A stretch of 64,000 nt of DNA from Gammaproteobacteria bacterium (GCA_009840545.1 VXNM01000008.1:254339-318338), one strand, 5' to 3'. Numbered from the stretch's first letter, positions 9,034 to 18,210 are shown. A program made the numbers and translations. The notes: generated by a model not told the origin, from the sequence alone.

Positions 9034-10035
9034 TTATTGGCTTGGGCTGGAATATTCCAACTTATGGGAATCTGTAAGTCGCCCAGTGGACAAATTAATA
9101 GCCGCATCTATAGCTGCCAGCGTGCTGCGGGGGTCCGCAATACCCTTTCCTGCGATGTCAAAAGCAGTCCCGTGGTCCACGGATGTTCGCACAAATGGTA
9201 TTCCAAGCGTGGCCGAGATGCTCTCATGAAAGTTATGAACCTTGATGGCAATGTGACCTTGATCGTGATACATCGCAAGAACCACATCGAAGTCACCACC
9301 GATCGCCTTGTTGAAAATCGAGTCCGATGGAAACGGACCAAGTGCCTGAATTCCTTCTTCCTTAGCAGCTTCGACGGCTGGAATCAACTCATCCAACTCC
9401 TCTCGACCCAATAATCCTCCTTCTCCTCCATGCGGATTCAAAGCAGCCACTCCGATTCTTGCATTAGGTAATCCCCACGTTGCAAATGTCGAAGCACAGA
9501 GGCGCAGCTTCTCTAGCACATTGTCTCGGGTTACGAAGCGAGCAGCATTGATCAGGGATTTGTGGGTGGATAGATGCACAACCCGTAATCCAGGAGTCAT
9601 GAGCATAGTTGCCACTGACTCGGACTTGGTTAGTCGACCCAGTATCTCTTGGTGTCCAATATCTGTATATCCCGCTGCATTTATCGCTTCCTTGTGCAAT
9701 GGACACGTCATGATCGCACGAATGTTGCCCTGCAGAGCGTCGTCAATGGCGCGTTCGACAGACTGTACGGCAACCGTTCCGCACTCGGCCAAGACTTCGC
9801 CGAATGCAAATTGGCGCGGTCTGGGTATCCCTATGTCCACGATCTCCAGGCCGTTGGTCGTATTCAGTTCTGTACCGCTTGCTGCCGCACCATCGTTCAA
9901 CGCCCACGCGCAACCATAAAGTACGGGTTCGCACCTTTCTTGAACCTCAGGCAAAACCTTGGCTAAAACTTCGGGGCCGATTCCCGATGGATCACCCAAT
10001 GTGATGCCTATTCGTGGTCGCTCATTTTCACACAT
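9034..10035 (-). CDS. pdxA: 4-hydroxythreonine-4-phosphate dehydrogenase PdxA
   Basis: Catalyses NAD-dependent oxidation of 4-phosphohydroxy-L-threonine in the DXP-dependent route to pyridoxal phosphate. The N-terminal ITLGDPSGIGPEV is the family signature. Metal-binding histidines appear in GHQEILGRLT, AMYHDQGHIAIKV and TSVDHGTAFDIAGKG. Length (about 333 residues) is normal. The start is placed at the ATG at 10035; an in-frame GTG lies 9 bases upstream. The gene lies about 25 bases after ribBX on the same strand, so the two cofactor genes (vitamin B6 and riboflavin) are probably co-transcribed. No Shine-Dalgarno sequence is obvious. Confidence 0.94.
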   Translation of the reverse strand: MCENERPRIGITLGDPSGIGPEVLAKVLPEVQERCEPVLYGCAWALNDGAAASGTELNTTNGLEIVDIGIPRPRQFAFGEVLAECGTVAVQSVERAIDDALQGNIRAIMTCPLHKEAINAAGYTDIGHQEILGRLTKSESVATMLMTPGLRVVHLSTHKSLINAARFVTRDNVLEKLRLCASTFATWGLPNARIGVAALNPHGGEGGLLGREELDELIPAVEAAKEEGIQALGPFPSDSIFNKAIGGDFDVVLAMYHDQGHIAIKVHNFHESISATLGIPFVRTSVDHGTAFDIAGKGIADPRSTLAAIDAAINLSTGRLTDSHKLEYSSPSQ

Positions 10036-10059
10036 GGTTGTCACTTGTTCGCTTTGTCT

Positions 10060-11151
10060 TCATTCGATGAGTTGGACGCCCTTGACGTGCAATCCAAATC
10101 CTTCCAAGCCCACGTAGTCCACCTTGCGACCCGCAAGAATCCTAATGTCGGAGAGACCCAGATCACGAAGAATCTGTGCGCCGACTCCAATCTCCAGCCA
10201 CTCGCGAGCACGCATGGACTCTCTGCTTCCCTTGTCGTCGTGCAAGCGATCCAGAGGAACTCCCGCAAAACCCCCTCTCAGGTATATGAACACTCCTGTT
10301 CCCGCGTCGACCAGTCTCTCCATCGCCACATCCACCAATCGAGATTCGTGCTCATCTTGTGGCCCAAAAATGTCTTCGACTAGCTTCTCCCGATGTATAC
10401 GAACTAACGTGTCGCTCGAAGGATTAAGACTACCGAACACCAACGCCAAGTGTTCCGCGTCCTCAAATTTTGTACGGTACGAAAATCCAGTCGCGAGACC
10501 AACCCGGGTCTTCACCGAAAACTCATGAATTCGTTCGACAAGATTTTCTCTGCGCTGTCGCCATGCAATAAGGTCAGCAATCGAAATGATGAAGAGTTCA
10601 TGTTGTTTGGCGAACTTGAGCAACTCGGGAAGTCTCATCACGCTACCGTCGTCGTTCACCAGTTCCGCCAACACGCCAACAGGTGCGCACCCTCCTAGAG
10701 TTGCGAGGTCAAGTGCCGCCTCAGTGTGACCAGAACGTACCAAGACGCCTCCGCGTCGAGCCACCAATGGAAAAATGTGCCCTGGGCGAACGAAATCTGT
10801 CGACTGGGTGTTGTTGCTTGCTAGAGCTTGAACGGTATTTGCGCGTTCTTCCGCTGATATCCCCGTGGATAGACCCTGTCTGTAGTCAATGCTGACGGTA
10901 AAGGCCGTGGCCAACGGCGCATCGTTGCGGGAAACCATCGGTTCAAGACGCAATCGATCCGCTTGTTCTTGATTGATGGGAGTGCACAGAAGACCACTTG
11001 TGTGACGAACCATGAACGCGATCTTTTCGGGCGTAGCTTTTGCCGCGGCCATGATCAGATCGCCTTCGTTTTCGCGGTCTTCGTCGTCTACGACGACTAC
11101 CAACTCACCGCGACCGATCGCCGAAATTGCTTCGTCTACTTTATCGAACAC
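10060..11151 (-). CDS. ribB: 3,4-dihydroxy-2-butanone-4-phosphate synthase fused to a degenerate GTP cyclohydrolase II domain (RibBX type)
   Basis: The N-terminal ~200 residues form an intact RibB domain. It carries DDEDRENEGDLIMAA, the substrate loop HTSGLLC, GISAEERANT and the HTEAALDLATLGG signature, and makes the four-carbon precursor of riboflavin from ribulose 5-phosphate. The C-terminal ~165 residues have the length and order of RibA. They lack the three zinc-binding cysteines of GTP cyclohydrolase II: the region reads RIHREKLVEDIFG where a GECLTGD-like block is expected. Such RibB proteins with a dead RibA half are known as RibBX. The GTG at 11151 is chosen because GAGAAG precedes it; a TTG start at 11196 is possible. 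Confidence 0.88.
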   Translation of the reverse strand: MFDKVDEAISAIGRGELVVVVDDEDRENEGDLIMAAAKATPEKIAFMVRHTSGLLCTPINQEQADRLRLEPMVSRNDAPLATAFTVSIDYRQGLSTGISAEERANTVQALASNNTQSTDFVRPGHIFPLVARRGGVLVRSGHTEAALDLATLGGCAPVGVLAELVNDDGSVMRLPELLKFAKQHELFIISIADLIAWRQRRENLVERIHEFSVKTRVGLATGFSYRTKFEDAEHLALVFGSLNPSSDTLVRIHREKLVEDIFGPQDEHESRLVDVAMERLVDAGTGVFIYLRGGFAGVPLDRLHDDKGSRESMRAREWLEIGVGAQILRDLGLSDIRILAGRKVDYVGLEGFGLHVKGVQLIE

Positions 11152-11258
11152 TACGATATCTTCTCGTTTCTGGTTTTGACAAATTCTGTCTCGCAATAGC
11201 GTATCACGCAGCCTGATTGCCTTTTGTTAGTCTCAGCAAACTACGTTCTCGATGAGAC

Positions 11259-12467
11259 CTAGAGAACTCCTGTTCGACGGCACTTCGCGACCTCCTGTTG
11301 CGAGAGTCCTAGCAATTCGCCGTAAACCGACTCATTGTCCTGTCCAAGCTTCCTCGGCATAGCCGGATTGGGTGGTCGAATGTCTTCGAATTGAATAGGT
11401 GTACCAAACAACGTCATCGGACGACTGTCCGGACCCGTGACTTCCTTCAACATGCCCCGTTGTAGAAGATGGGGATCGTTTAGCACGTCTGAGAGTGTTT
11501 GTACCGGAGAGCAGGGAACCCCAAATTCCTGACATGTCGCGAATACTTCCTGGGTTGACCGCTCTTGTGTCCATTCCTGTACGACCGCATCGGTTCTCTC
11601 CATATTTTGGGATCGCTTCCCCATGTCCTCAAATTGGTCGTCTTCAAGTAGTTCCGGTCGCTCCATCGCGGACGTAAGTTTTTGCCAATGACCCTCTCTA
11701 ATGCAAATGATTGCCACGTGTCCGTCGTTCGTTGGGTAGATGTTGTAGGGGGCAATGGCTCGAGCTTGATGATGATTTCCCGTGCGAGGAGGATTATTGC
11801 CCGACTTGTAGAACGCACCTATCGCAGAGCAAAGCGTAGGAATCACAGCATCTTGCATGGCTATGTCGAGCACTGCACCCAAGCCAGTCTTCTCTCGTCG
11901 ATACAGTGCCGTCGTAATTGCACCGTAGAGATGAACGCCCCCGAGCATGTCGCAAATTGCGGGTCCGGACTTTAGTGGGGGATCTCCCTCGTGACCTGTT
12001 ACCGAAACTACCCCGGACATCGCCTGCACAGTGATGTCCATTGCCAAGTAGTCAGCATGCGGGCCATTCTGGCCGTAGCCCGTACCTGCAGCGTATATCA
12101 GTCGTGGATTGATGTCCGTAAGCACTTCGCTACCAACACCATACTTTGCCATCGTACCGGGTCGAAAGTTCTCTATGAGAACATCTACATTTCGAATCGC
12201 CTCTTTGAGTAAGCGCTGACCTTCCGGATGTTTGAAATTTAGAGTAATGGTTTCCTTGTTTCCATTTAGTGCTTTGAAGGGGTAACCTTCACCCGACCAA
12301 GCATGGGAATTTCTTAGCGTTTCTCCGTCGGGATTCTCCACCTTGATTACTCGGGCTCCAGCCATAGCCATTAGGTGGCCGCAATAGGGACCGTTGTAGA
12401 TTTGGCCGAAATCCAATACCGTAATTCCAGCTAGAGGATGTTCCGTTGTTAAGGATTCAGGATCCAT
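11259..12467 (-). CDS. CaiB/BaiF family (class III) CoA transferase
   Basis: A 402-residue class III CoA transferase, a family that moves CoA between carboxylic acids through an aspartyl-CoA thioester. Family blocks include LAGITVLDFGQIYNGPYCG, ARVIKVENP, NVDVLIENFRPGTM and the catalytic Asp in LAMDITVQAMSG. GNHHQARAIAPYNIYPTNDG and GVPCSPVQTL follow in the expected order. A good ribosome binding site (AAGGGAAG) precedes the ATG. The family includes carnitine, bile acid, formyl- and succinyl-CoA transferases, so the substrate cannot be inferred. A second member lies at 51472-52674. Confidence 0.9.
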   Translation of the reverse strand: MDPESLTTEHPLAGITVLDFGQIYNGPYCGHLMAMAGARVIKVENPDGETLRNSHAWSGEGYPFKALNGNKETITLNFKHPEGQRLLKEAIRNVDVLIENFRPGTMAKYGVGSEVLTDINPRLIYAAGTGYGQNGPHADYLAMDITVQAMSGVVSVTGHEGDPPLKSGPAICDMLGGVHLYGAITTALYRREKTGLGAVLDIAMQDAVIPTLCSAIGAFYKSGNNPPRTGNHHQARAIAPYNIYPTNDGHVAIICIREGHWQKLTSAMERPELLEDDQFEDMGKRSQNMERTDAVVQEWTQERSTQEVFATCQEFGVPCSPVQTLSDVLNDPHLLQRGMLKEVTGPDSRPMTLFGTPIQFEDIRPPNPAMPRKLGQDNESVYGELLGLSQQEVAKCRRTGVL

Positions 12468-12510
12468 GTCTTCCCTTGAAACTTCGCTGGAGTTCGTTGT
12501 TTTGCCTTCA

Positions 12511-12516
12511 TATAAT
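12511..12516 (+). promoter_or_regulatory. Probable -10 element of the tRNA-Arg promoter
   Basis: A perfect TATAAT hexamer ends 14 bases before the mature tRNA 5' end, the usual spacing for a tRNA promoter. No convincing -35 hexamer is seen 16-18 bases upstream. Confidence 0.55.
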
Positions 12517-12530
12517 CACAGTCTGCTCAT

Positions 12531-12607
12531 GCGCCCGTAGCTCAACTGGATAGAGCACCAGGCTTCGAACCTGGGGGTTCGGGGTTCGAGTCCCTGCGGG
12601 CGTACCA
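12531..12607 (+). tRNA. tRNA-Arg (anticodon TCG)
   Basis: A 77-base cloverleaf. The acceptor arm GCGCCCG pairs with CGGGCGT, with a G1-U72 wobble and discriminator A. The D arm has the usual GCTC...GAGC, the anticodon stem is CCAGG/CCTGG around CTTCGAA, the TPsiC arm contains GGTTCGAGTCC, and CCA is encoded. Anticodon TCG reads arginine CGA codons. It stands alone between two minus-strand genes. Confidence 0.95.
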
Positions 12608-12810
12608 AATCGTCGGTATCACAACGATTAGTTTGTCACCCGAATCCTAGAACCTACACTTTGACGAACAGCGTTCTCGCGCAAAAACCTGGGATCGTCT
12701 CTATTCTTCTAGTTTCGCTGGCAACAGTCAGCCGAGTACTCGATGTAAGGATGCGATTATCCGCGAACGCCGGCCGAACACCCTCAACGAAATAGAGGAC
12801 AACTGTATTG

Positions 12811-14244
12811 CTAGCAGACTAGTATAGACCTCGCAGATTTCGCAACTCTCGTACCTTCGAAGAAATTCGGATTCGTTTCTCCCCAGAATTTCACTGGATT
12901 CTCAAAGACGAACCGCCGAAAATCATCACGAGTGATGTTCTCGTGTTCAACCAGTTCGTAGGCCTCAGGTAGGACTTCGGACATGTCCTGTACATCGAAG
13001 TGACCGATATCCGAACCGAATAGAGCTTTGATCTCTGCCCCGAGTGGATTGTTCTTTCGGTTGAACGCCCATGCATTCGAGCTGTCATCAGCTTCGCAAC
13101 CAAAGTAGAACCGGTCTACAAACAGGTCGATGAAGTCACCTACTTCTTCGATTTCACATCGCGAGTAGTCGTCTAACTCCTGAATTCCACCTATGGTTCT
13201 CTCGTCGTTTCTAGTACTAATGCTCTTTCGTTCCTTGACCGCTGCAGCCATCTCGGGACCTCCATATTGTTCAGCGAGGTCTTCCAACATGGCAACGTCC
13301 AGATTTCCTGGATCGGTATAAGACAAGGCCTTGTGATTCCGAATGTGCCAATGACCTATGAGATCGGCGTAGAGCAAGCACGCAAATCCCACGCCGCCTT
13401 CCAGGAATGCAAAGTTCAAGTCAGAGAAACGACGCGTGACACCTCCCAGGAAGAGTGCTTTGCAAACGGCTTCGGACGCTGCGGCAAAGTGTCCAATGTG
13501 GTTGTAGCAGAAGTTGGACACGGACATGCGAAACGCGCGACCACGAGACCCTCTGTGAAAGGTAGGTGACACATTGAGTTCTCGGCACTTTTGCCAAACT
13601 GGGTCGTAGTCATATGCACTATCAATTCCAAACATGTCGAACCATCTCACCATGCTCGCAGCACTTGGATTCGACTCTTCCACAGCTGGGACTGGTCGGT
13701 CAATCATGCTGTTCATCATTACTACCTTGTAACCCAAGTCTTGAACTGCATGCTCCAGTTCCGCAATCGCCTCTTCGGGCTCGTGCATGGGTATGACAGC
13801 GGCAGGTGTGATGCGATCGCTCAGGGGATCAAAGAGATCAGCACAGAATGTATTGAAAGCACTACAAGCTGCAACTCGTGACTCTCGATCATTTACTCGC
13901 GGCAAACCCAATCCCATGGTTGGGTACAAAATTGCAAAGTCGATGCCAAATTCATCTAGCCGTTCGTACAGCAGTCTTGGCATCATTGCCGTCGCCCTAT
14001 CCCGAGTGTTCTTGGTTGGTGCTCCCCAGAAAGCCTCTTGAGCGACGTTTTCATGTCTTCGTTCCGCCGGGGACATTTGCAAGCTCTTCCCTACTCGACC
14101 GCCGTTGGCACGCACAGCATTAGTGGCAACCGAACCTCCGATCTTGCGCATTCCTTCGACGACCACGGGACCATATTCGAGCCAGTGACCATCTGCATCA
14201 ATTACTGGGTGGCCGAGATCCGACCTCAATTGCGCCGCGTCCAT
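12811..14244 (-). CDS. Amidohydrolase-2 family metal-dependent hydrolase
   Basis: A 477-residue TIM-barrel hydrolase/decarboxylase of the amidohydrolase 2 family. It begins VIDADGHWLEYGP, equivalent to the D-x-H metal-binding strand. It also shows LYPTMGLG, SPTFHRGSRGR with a likely metal His, HIGHFAAASEAVCKALFLGGVTRRF and FGSDIGHFDVQDM, which supplies the late Asp. These large members are common in marine bacteria and some act on aromatic carboxylates, but this one cannot be assigned. A strong ribosome binding site (GGGAGGGG) precedes the ATG at 14244. It has no close operon partner. Confidence 0.85.
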   Translation of the reverse strand: MDAAQLRSDLGHPVIDADGHWLEYGPVVVEGMRKIGGSVATNAVRANGGRVGKSLQMSPAERRHENVAQEAFWGAPTKNTRDRATAMMPRLLYERLDEFGIDFAILYPTMGLGLPRVNDRESRVAACSAFNTFCADLFDPLSDRITPAAVIPMHEPEEAIAELEHAVQDLGYKVVMMNSMIDRPVPAVEESNPSAASMVRWFDMFGIDSAYDYDPVWQKCRELNVSPTFHRGSRGRAFRMSVSNFCYNHIGHFAAASEAVCKALFLGGVTRRFSDLNFAFLEGGVGFACLLYADLIGHWHIRNHKALSYTDPGNLDVAMLEDLAEQYGGPEMAAAVKERKSISTRNDERTIGGIQELDDYSRCEIEEVGDFIDLFVDRFYFGCEADDSSNAWAFNRKNNPLGAEIKALFGSDIGHFDVQDMSEVLPEAYELVEHENITRDDFRRFVFENPVKFWGETNPNFFEGTRVAKSARSILVC

Positions 14245-14440
14245 TTCAATTCCCCTCCCACTTCGAAACCGTACTTGTACGTTGGCTAGACTACCGTGAC
14301 GTATGAAGACTAATAGTACGAGATGTCATTACCTGTCCAGAGTATGCGACTCTGTTTACGACCAGTCCACTCGTTGCGGGATTTGCGTGTAAGGGACCGC
14401 AGGGACGAAGTTGCTTATAAGCCCTTTGCTTCTCTAGTTC

Positions 14441-14869
14441 TCAATTCTCGTCGCGACCGCTATAACGCTCTCGTTCGACATAGTGCTGTTTCAGTGTCTT
14501 GAAGACCTCTTCCGTCTCCTGCGCAAGATTCACAACTGAAGGATGAGCTCTATCTGTTTCGAGGTACGAAAGCAAACTATCCATAGTCCAGTCTGAAACA
14601 GCAAGAGTGTTCAAGATTCGCAACTGCGCCATCGATAATTGTTCGCAATAGGACGACAACAACACACACAGTAGGCTCATGGAGTCTGAAACTCGCCTCA
14701 AGGTATCTGACACACATTCAAAGCTACCCTCGTATGCCGCCAGACGCGCTTTTGAGGTACCTTCGTCCATCGCCAAGGCTCCCGCTTGCCAATCATTCGG
14801 TACAAACTCCGAAAGCGCTTTGAGGTTGTGTCGATGACTATTGGTTAGCCCCAGATGTACACCTAACAA
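14441..14869 (-). CDS. Helical protein of unknown function, downstream part of a broken nucleotidyltransferase locus
   Basis: A 142-residue, mostly helical and acidic protein, not recognised as a known family. It starts at a TTG and the frame is open back to an in-frame TAG at 14915-14917, just after the nucleotidyltransferase fragment. The two segments therefore share one reading frame. It may be the C-terminal half of a formerly longer nucleotidyltransferase, or a separate partner similar in role to HEPN proteins of MNT-HEPN pairs. The Rx4-6H motif of HEPN toxins is not evident, so a toxin call is not supported. Confidence 0.4.
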   Translation of the reverse strand: MLGVHLGLTNSHRHNLKALSEFVPNDWQAGALAMDEGTSKARLAAYEGSFECVSDTLRRVSDSMSLLCVLLSSYCEQLSMAQLRILNTLAVSDWTMDSLLSYLETDRAHPSVVNLAQETEEVFKTLKQHYVERERYSGRDEN

Positions 14870-14914
14870 TTTAGCAGTGCGTTCCGCTCCGTTGGCACTT
14901 GACGGACTTGTGAC

Positions 14915-15142
14915 CTAGGTACGAGTGAAATCGATTGAGTCTTCCGGACCAGGACGGCTAATATCCAAATGGACATCTCTAATAGCTAATTCGCTCAACT
15001 TCAATCCCCTCCCACCCAATGATGGGAGATGTCTTGTAATCAGTTTCCCCTGAGTCGCCGGCTCGCTGCCTTCATGAAGGACTGCCAGATCCCAATCGCC
15101 GCAATCTCGGGCACAACCGACCGCACGACCCCCAAATAGCAA
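14915..15142 (-). pseudogene. Nucleotidyltransferase (pol-beta/MNT-like) fragment
   Basis: A 75-residue reading frame contains LFGGRAVGCARD followed by GDWDLAVLHEG. This fits the G-[GS]-x10-D-x-D signature of the pol-beta nucleotidyltransferase superfamily, with Ser replaced by Gly in the first element. The usual N-terminal helix of ~25-30 residues before the glycine loop is missing: the frame reaches a TGA about ten codons upstream and the only possible start is a TTG. A TAG ends it early, and the same frame continues into the next gene. Both ends therefore suggest a decayed gene, although a minimal MNT protein cannot be excluded. Confidence 0.45.
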
Positions 15143-16047
15143 TGCTTCCTGACAGTCATGAACGGTTCAGCCAGAACAGTACTAGCAGTGGAGGCACCAA
15201 CAATAGTGAGTTCAGAGCAAAGAAAATCGCCTAATTGCCTCCCAATATAGGATCAATCACGAACCTACTTGATGCGGACACGACTGTGGACCGAAGGTTT
15301 TCCATTAACTCCGAAACACAGTATTGCGTCGAGCCTCACATTGGCAACCCAGAATCAGGGCAATTTGGGGATTTACTGCATTAAATAAACAGGTATACTA
15401 CCTCCGGCGTTGTAGGGGACTGGCCAGCTATTTCTGTCTTGATGTGGACGAAAGATCGTGAATCGGCTGTGTTACAGTCAGCTCTTTCCCTTTTCGACGT
15501 TGTCCAAGGTTGACCCTAACTATCTCGTTGGGACTCATCGGGGTTGTTGTCGCCACTTTTTGCGCTTATCGGAAGGTACCCATAGAGGTAATTCACTTAC
15601 TAAGTGATGTCAAATGCATCAGTATCGAGATGCAAGACTTTCAAATTGCACATCAAACGGAAGTTGCCGACTTTACTGATGTTTTGGTCACATAGCAAAT
15701 TGTTAAACCTGACGTCAATCACACTTCCATTCGCAATAACGTCTCTGTTGATCAATTGCGTTTAAAGAGCCGTTTGTTGGTGTTCACTTTTGCCCCGCAC
15801 AACCTCGATTTGCACAGGCTGAACTCGCTATTGGATGCCTGAATTGGGATAGTTGTTTCTGATAGAAAAAGCGACAAATGATGCAACTCTTATAGCTAAT
15901 CTCATTCCTTGAGAACCCCTGCACTACACAGTCGAGTGGACCCAAAGTTTGGAAGCATTGCGGCTGGAGAACTTTGGCATACACTTGGTCGGGCATAAGT
16001 GCCTTTTCGTAGTAATTTAGCCTTATGAGTATCTAGTTTGTGCTTCG
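15143..16047. other. 905-base region without a convincing gene
   Basis: Only short frames occur, such as a TTG-initiated 61-codon frame at 15510-15695 (+) with a hydrophobic start and a 70-codon frame at 15784-15996 (-). Neither resembles a known family or has a ribosome binding site. The sequence is visibly more AT-rich than its neighbours. With the broken nucleotidyltransferase beside it, this looks like decaying or recently rearranged DNA. Confidence 0.5.
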
Positions 16048-18210
16048 TTAACCGCTAGCTCTGGCTGAGCTACCAACCGACAGGATATAGCGAAAGAGCC
16101 TAGACGTCAGCGTTTGATCCTCTTCCTCGAGTTTAGCTAAGTCCCTAGGGGTTACCAAAATCGTTTTGCACGGTCCTTCTGACACGGTGGTAATTGACGC
16201 ATTGCGATCTTCGACCGCGCTGCTCTCTTCGATTATTGATCCTGGTCTAAGTTGGTACAGCGTAGACCCATCGTCAGACTTCACGGATGCTATGCCTGAC
16301 ACGAGCAATTGCATGCCTCTTGGTGAAAGGTCTTCATGCGTGATCTCTTGCTGATCTGTATATTCAATGGACTCGCAATAGTTACCCACGTCGCCAACTA
16401 AATCTTCAAATTCCGCCTGACGCTCCAAGTACGTGGACAATTCTTGTGAGGTACTACGCCGCACCAATTCACGCAGCGAGGGGTCGGCGGCAACTTCATC
16501 GCCGTAGAAACTCAGTAGCAACTCCTCTGCTCTAGCCAATGCGGCATCTTCTGAATCCAACCACTCGACGGAATCATACAGGGGCTGTGGAAAGTCTCTA
16601 CGCGTTTCTTGTTTGAACCGATCAGAAGCGGAGCTAAAGACTGTCCTTACTCGTCCTGAATCGGCAGATTGAATGTAGCCTCGGAGGCTATCTACAGCGG
16701 AGAGGTCAAATCCTGTGACTCCCGCAAAATCGACGACCACACACAGGGGATACGGCTCACTCTTCAGTGCCTCTTTCAATTGCGTTGTGAACGTGTAGGC
16801 GCTACCAAAGAAGATGTATCCGCGAAGACGAAAGATACGAACGCGTGGTCCATAGACACTGAGAATCGATTCCTCCGGAATCGAACGCTGCTGATTGCTT
16901 CTTCGTTCTCTAATTGTGAACTCGGACTCTACAAGGCGAACTTGACTCAACCGCACCGCGAAAAAGACAAGACTAAGTACCAACCCTAGCGCTATTGCTT
17001 CAAGGAATCCGACGAAAACGATGGCAATGCAAATCAGTACGAGCATCAAGTATTCAGTTATATGCAACCGTTTGCGGCTACGAATGAGCCAATCGTTGAC
17101 AAGTGGAAACGCCATGAATAACAGGAAACCGCTTGTTGCCGGAAGCGGCAGCATTCGCAGAAGATCCGAACCGACGAACGTAAAGAGCACAAGCGAAAAT
17201 GCCATGACGATGCTTGTTAATCGGTAATTGCCCCGCAATGCAATGTTTGGCAATGTCGCAGAAGCAACCGTTGCGCCAGGGATACCTCCCCCGATGCCCG
17301 AGAGAAGATTCGCAAATCCGTGAAGCTTGAGCTCCCTGTTCCAGTCCAATTCCATACGTGCGCCAAGTTCCAGCTGAGCAAAACTGACGACGGTAAGAAC
17401 TAACAAGACCACAAAGAGAACAGCGCCGCTGACTGCCTGACTAGCTACAACGCCCCAATTCACGGATTGGATGTCGCTTGGTCCATAAGCTGGCCAGAGC
17501 GCACCTGACCAATTCAAGTCGAGCAATAGCCCGGCCGCTACTGTTTCCTCTACCGAGAAATTCAGTAATAAACGTATCAAGTGAAACACCACGCAGAACG
17601 ATACGAAAAACAGTGGCAACACCCAGACGCGAGTCCAAATCTTGGAAACGACAATGAAGAACAAACCAAGACCCAGACTGAGAGCGGCGTTCAAGAATGC
17701 GGCAGGCTCAAGCAGCCCCGGCCAACTCTCTGGTTGCCAACTAATACCGGCAAGTTTCAACGCCATGAGAAGAATCAAGACCCCCGATCCAGCAAGAGTT
17801 CCAGCTGAGACCGTATAAGGAATAAACCTAAAAAAGTTTGCGAATCGAAAAAGTCCAATTGCCAGGAACAGCAATCCTGATAGCAGAGCACAGCCAAATA
17901 TCGAAAATACAAACGTTAGAAAGAATTCGTGGCCCTGCAGATCCATAGATCCTGCGATGGCCAACATCACCAGCAAGACCGGAACGGGCGCAGTGGCAAC
18001 CGGAGATGGAAATTTCCCAAAGATGGCTAGAAACAGACAGAGTATTGCTGTCCCCATATAGAACATTCCTGCGCCATTGAGGACGTAGGGCTGAAGCCCG
18101 CCAATGAACACCAGATTCGCAACAGCGAACAAAGAGATGCCCATGGAGAGGCTTCGAATTAGCCCCACAGACAGGCCAGCGGTGACGTTCAGATCTTTGA
18201 GATTCCACAT
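16048..18210 (-). CDS. SulP-type anion transporter with STAS and cyclic-nucleotide-binding-like domains
   Basis: A 720-residue inner-membrane protein. The first ~415 residues hold about 10-12 hydrophobic segments of SulP type, including IPGATVASATLPNIALRGNYRLTS near the canonical SulP loop and a late VFVGFLEAIALGLVLSLV helix. Residues ~440-560 form a STAS domain (VYGPRVRIFRLRGYIFFGSA, CVVVDFAGVTGFDLSAVDSL). The last ~130 residues (HEDLSPRGMQLLVSGIASV, YQLRPGSIIEESSAVED, TLVTP-like end) look like a cNMP-binding jelly roll. SulP proteins move sulfate, bicarbonate or other anions. The C-terminal domain suggests ligand control. It is divergent from the polyketide synthase. Confidence 0.88.
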   Translation of the reverse strand: MWNLKDLNVTAGLSVGLIRSLSMGISLFAVANLVFIGGLQPYVLNGAGMFYMGTAILCLFLAIFGKFPSPVATAPVPVLLVMLAIAGSMDLQGHEFFLTFVFSIFGCALLSGLLFLAIGLFRFANFFRFIPYTVSAGTLAGSGVLILLMALKLAGISWQPESWPGLLEPAAFLNAALSLGLGLFFIVVSKIWTRVWVLPLFFVSFCVVFHLIRLLLNFSVEETVAAGLLLDLNWSGALWPAYGPSDIQSVNWGVVASQAVSGAVLFVVLLVLTVVSFAQLELGARMELDWNRELKLHGFANLLSGIGGGIPGATVASATLPNIALRGNYRLTSIVMAFSLVLFTFVGSDLLRMLPLPATSGFLLFMAFPLVNDWLIRSRKRLHITEYLMLVLICIAIVFVGFLEAIALGLVLSLVFFAVRLSQVRLVESEFTIRERRSNQQRSIPEESILSVYGPRVRIFRLRGYIFFGSAYTFTTQLKEALKSEPYPLCVVVDFAGVTGFDLSAVDSLRGYIQSADSGRVRTVFSSASDRFKQETRRDFPQPLYDSVEWLDSEDAALARAEELLLSFYGDEVAADPSLRELVRRSTSQELSTYLERQAEFEDLVGDVGNYCESIEYTDQQEITHEDLSPRGMQLLVSGIASVKSDDGSTLYQLRPGSIIEESSAVEDRNASITTVSEGPCKTILVTPRDLAKLEEEDQTLTSRLFRYILSVGSSARASG

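Noticed and set aside
10045..10528. Plus-strand frames of up to 134 codons opposite ribBX
   Set aside because: They are antisense shadows of a clearly conserved gene.
14441..14914. HEPN toxin call for the protein after the nucleotidyltransferase fragment
   Set aside because: The Rx4-6H motif is not visible, so the toxin-antitoxin interpretation is left as one option only.
15510..15695. 61-codon frame with a hydrophobic start
   Set aside because: It starts at TTG without a ribosome binding site and matches nothing recognised; kept only as a note in the gap entry.
15784..15996. 70-codon cysteine-containing minus-strand frame
   Set aside because: Composition looks random and there is no start signal.
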